Positions 63,201 to 64,000 of a DNA stretch of 64,000 nucleotides are shown here, piece after piece. The stretch comes from an uncultured Clostridia bacterium (GTDB lineage Bacteria; Bacillota; Clostridia; Christensenellales; UBA1242). A program made the translations under genes and the position numbers. Location: positions 45,156 through 109,155 of the forward strand of contig CALWEA010000004.1 in assembly GCA_944376905.1 (NCBI GenBank), given 5' to 3'. Position 1 is the first letter of the stretch. Every line of letters starts with the position of its first letter. The notes beneath the pieces were generated by a model. That model ran no database searches and was not told the origin of the DNA. It saw only the letters and a list, made by a program, of their open reading frames with translations.

Positions 63201-64000
63201 AAATCAAACGCAAATTGAAAATTTTTGATATTGTTAAATAAATTAGAAAAATTATTAATAATTTTTGTTAATTCAACAGCATTTTCGAGCGGAGCAATTT
63301 GAGTTGTTGTTTGTGATGTTGTTATACTTATCTTTTTGTTTGTTTGAGATATCACTATTTCAAAGTTTTCATTTTGTTCTTGTTTTAATTGTAGTGATAT
63401 ATCTTGAATATTTAGTTCTATACTATTTTCTGTTATGTTTAAATTCTTAATTACATCTATCAAACATTCTCTTATACTTTCATATCCTAATTTTGTTGTT
63501 ATTGTTTCAAGTATGGTTTGAATTTTACTTATATCAATTGTTTCTTTTGCTAGATTTTGGAATTGTTTTATTTTATCTTTTATTTCGTTTATTTCTATTT
63601 CACTTAATCCCAACTGCTCTTGTAGTTGATTTATTATTGGTTGAAATAATGATAATACATTATTCTCTTTTATAAGCGACATTATTTCATCTATGTTACT
63701 TTTTATTTTTATATCAGCATATCCAAAATAAATCTCTTTTTCTATAACAATTATATTTAATGGTAGACCAAAAACTTCAGTTTTAACTGACATTTTCAAT
63801 GGTTTTAAACTTTCCACATTTACATCAGCAAAATATGTTTCATTCCCATACTGAACTTCAATTTTTGTTTCTATTGCTCCGTTTAATATCTCTGCCACTC
63901 TATTAACTTTTGCCAATATTTCCGTTAATTCAACAGCATTTTCGAGCGGAGCAATTTGAGTTGTTGTTTGTGATGTTGTTATACTTATCTTTTTGTTTGT
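60275..64000 (-). CDS. Large repeat protein, 5' end beyond window
   Basis: The frame stays open to the right edge (1241 visible residues); the TTG at 63916 is not a real start because the sequence before it codes in frame and repeats an inner part of the same protein. The protein is built from units of roughly 200 residues with a recurring pattern: amphipathic helices rich in Ile/Leu/Asn, then beta segments such as EIYFGYADIKIKS, KIYLSIDNKINLN, NIYVSADEFKLSL and QIYIKVNDKYLTI. I recognise no catalytic motif or named family. The composition (Asn/Ile-rich, few Cys) and style resemble exported repeat proteins; a signal peptide would lie outside the window. Anchor and function are unknown. Confidence 0.75.
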   Translation of the reverse strand, partial: TNKKISITTSQTTTQIAPLENAVELTEILAKVNRVAEILNGAIETKIEVQYGNETYFADVNVESLKPLKMSVKTEVFGLPLNIIVIEKEIYFGYADIKIKSNIDEIMSLIKENNVLSLFQPIINQLQEQLGLSEIEINEIKDKIKQFQNLAKETIDISKIQTILETITTKLGYESIRECLIDVIKNLNITENSIELNIQDISLQLKQEQNENFEIVISQTNKKISITTSQTTTQIAPLENAVELTKIINNFSNLFNNIKNFQFAFDLNLDINQKEFTMTITMDIKNSAYKIETLIDNTPVYIYYINEKIYLSIDNKINLNINLKDTEEILNLINQYIDFDVQYIYTIINNLLPYIDELYSQINNCLNNLKTTFVETLKNLDISSMQKIDSKKIEEILKILKTSILQTINLNAYQLSFSINNFVNSISTITGNKFDEWIINWLNNLNGVVGQNNINNIINLVNNGNIEFVLNLNKNSWLDSLIVKLYNCNDYINLNFDFCDFKEVVLPNIEFIDVTGLLDLGYYVNEFLINKTLTGNFVLNISNQEFIIDFGLDVSKSQLVAQFSSHILGLDIYINIIGTNIYVSADEFKLSLNVNEIPDLLNKLNSLLKLNLDLSKIDDIVEILNNVLTLNFKEIFNEFNNTNLTNKDLQDVLNKINRIAVENNVLKINILNDFNIELNLLKQFLGSGVISFNIDNSTKQTDVYDANDNKTVSSIQNKLVLEFDFKPLNPNFVNINVADYQNYVNVYNFLYNIIDKYNITKNFGADIVVKVGEKYFDAEIAIDLTNLQNFTMSLKTVLQENKIDKNGKETVQNYNIEVLLENQQIYIKVNDKYLTIKLSSIEEIIQVVKIFVDVDLSEILKMININTGELNMDEIQNMLPEYGSQNVFKLDLIKNIKLNSNTLTIILNGNQEIIFTNGESSLSSLIVKNVKFANFDISIYSDFTKIYTPVQKANVSYLDISELGGLALETKTTIENREEIKFKGTIGLSIIGLDNAFSVDVELLIVKNLIDNKIAISANLTNLPDSTVLINFISPDSSKPTIWGASNHKTYIDIFDGKIFIKRVADLKIGKWYNGFNPTQVYGAIQNQGFASLNEVSGSVESILKIVQYAIGWKDSIHDIIINQINKAEPPTDCTYEKWLKNFVYSNNGDEKSYNVLLDGAYVTENVNVNDINLTIYSNTNEITGVYAELGLLNNNSISVQTSGSGLKLVENLTYYTDMMNRLNNLKFNCAESGYYNQLVV
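63267..63343. repeat. 77-bp exact direct repeat, inner copy
   Basis: Identical over 77 bases to 63924-64000. It encodes KKISITTSQTTTQIAPLENAVEL within the large repeat protein. Offset between the copies is 657 bp (219 codons), so the frame is preserved. Confidence 0.95.
63924..64000. repeat. 77-bp exact direct repeat, copy at the window edge
   Basis: Second copy of 63267-63343. It reaches the last base of the window, so its full length is unknown and may be greater than 77 bp. Confidence 0.95.

Noticed and set aside
63914..63916. TTG at 63916 as the start of the large repeat protein
   Set aside because: The frame is open to the window edge and the upstream codons repeat an inner part of the same protein (PLENAVELT), so the gene continues beyond the window.

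Overview
The window comes from a very AT-rich, low-GC Gram-positive-type bacterium. Lipoprotein signal peptides, AGGAGG-type ribosome binding sites, an hrcA-grpE-dnaK-dnaJ operon with a CIRCE operator, and the sporulation genes spoIIID and spoIIQ (the latter behind a near-perfect sigma-F promoter) all point to a spore-forming-lineage Bacillota. An uncultured gut Clostridia-like organism is my inference. Almost all genes are on the minus strand, so the layout below runs from high to low transcription order within each block.

Layout. (1) 1-1379: 5' part of a secreted GLUG-type protein whose end lies outside the window. (2) 2122-7418: class I heat-shock operon hrcA-grpE-dnaK-dnaJ, with a four-way-junction-like inverted-repeat element between dnaK and dnaJ and an unusual His/Cys-rich GrpE. 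(3) 7872-8213: rplS. (4) 8631-10424: a paralogue of gene 1 with the same N-terminal export module but a DUF6273-like C-terminus. Its last ~45 codons have GC-rich codon usage and a pattern of C/T-ending codons that looks like the variable region of a diversity-generating retroelement (DGR). No reverse transcriptase or template repeat is visible in the window. (5) 10920-13143: a phosphohexomutase and a small membrane-anchored exported protein. (6) 13356-40337: two giant lipoproteins (3281 and about 5616 aa) built from Ig-like and GLUG repeats, together about 27 kb. (7) 40680-41423: TtcA-like tRNA thiolase, the first plus-strand gene. (8) 41746-44029: spoIIID, acyl carrier protein, spoIIQ and a YwmB-like gene, a sporulation neighbourhood resembling the spoIID-spoIIQ-spoIIID region of Bacillus. 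(9) 44351-54515: membrane proteins, a PrsA-like foldase, mfd, pth and a degenerate GlmU-like protein, the conserved glmU-pth-mfd order of Firmicutes. (10) 54708-57397: two tandem SipW/ER-type signal peptidases. (11) 58065-59639: a small unknown gene and an NAD-dependent epimerase on the plus strand. (12) 60275-64000: a large repeat-built protein that runs off the right edge.

How it fits together (inference): much of the window is devoted to building a cell surface. It encodes exported proteins with one shared N-terminal module, two specialised Ser/His signal peptidases that could process them, very large lipid-anchored adhesin-like proteins, and one apparently hypervariable surface protein. 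A 286-bp intergenic cassette with 27-bp palindromes at both ends of its 196-bp core lies upstream of both paralogous export-module genes and looks like a duplicated or mobile regulatory element.
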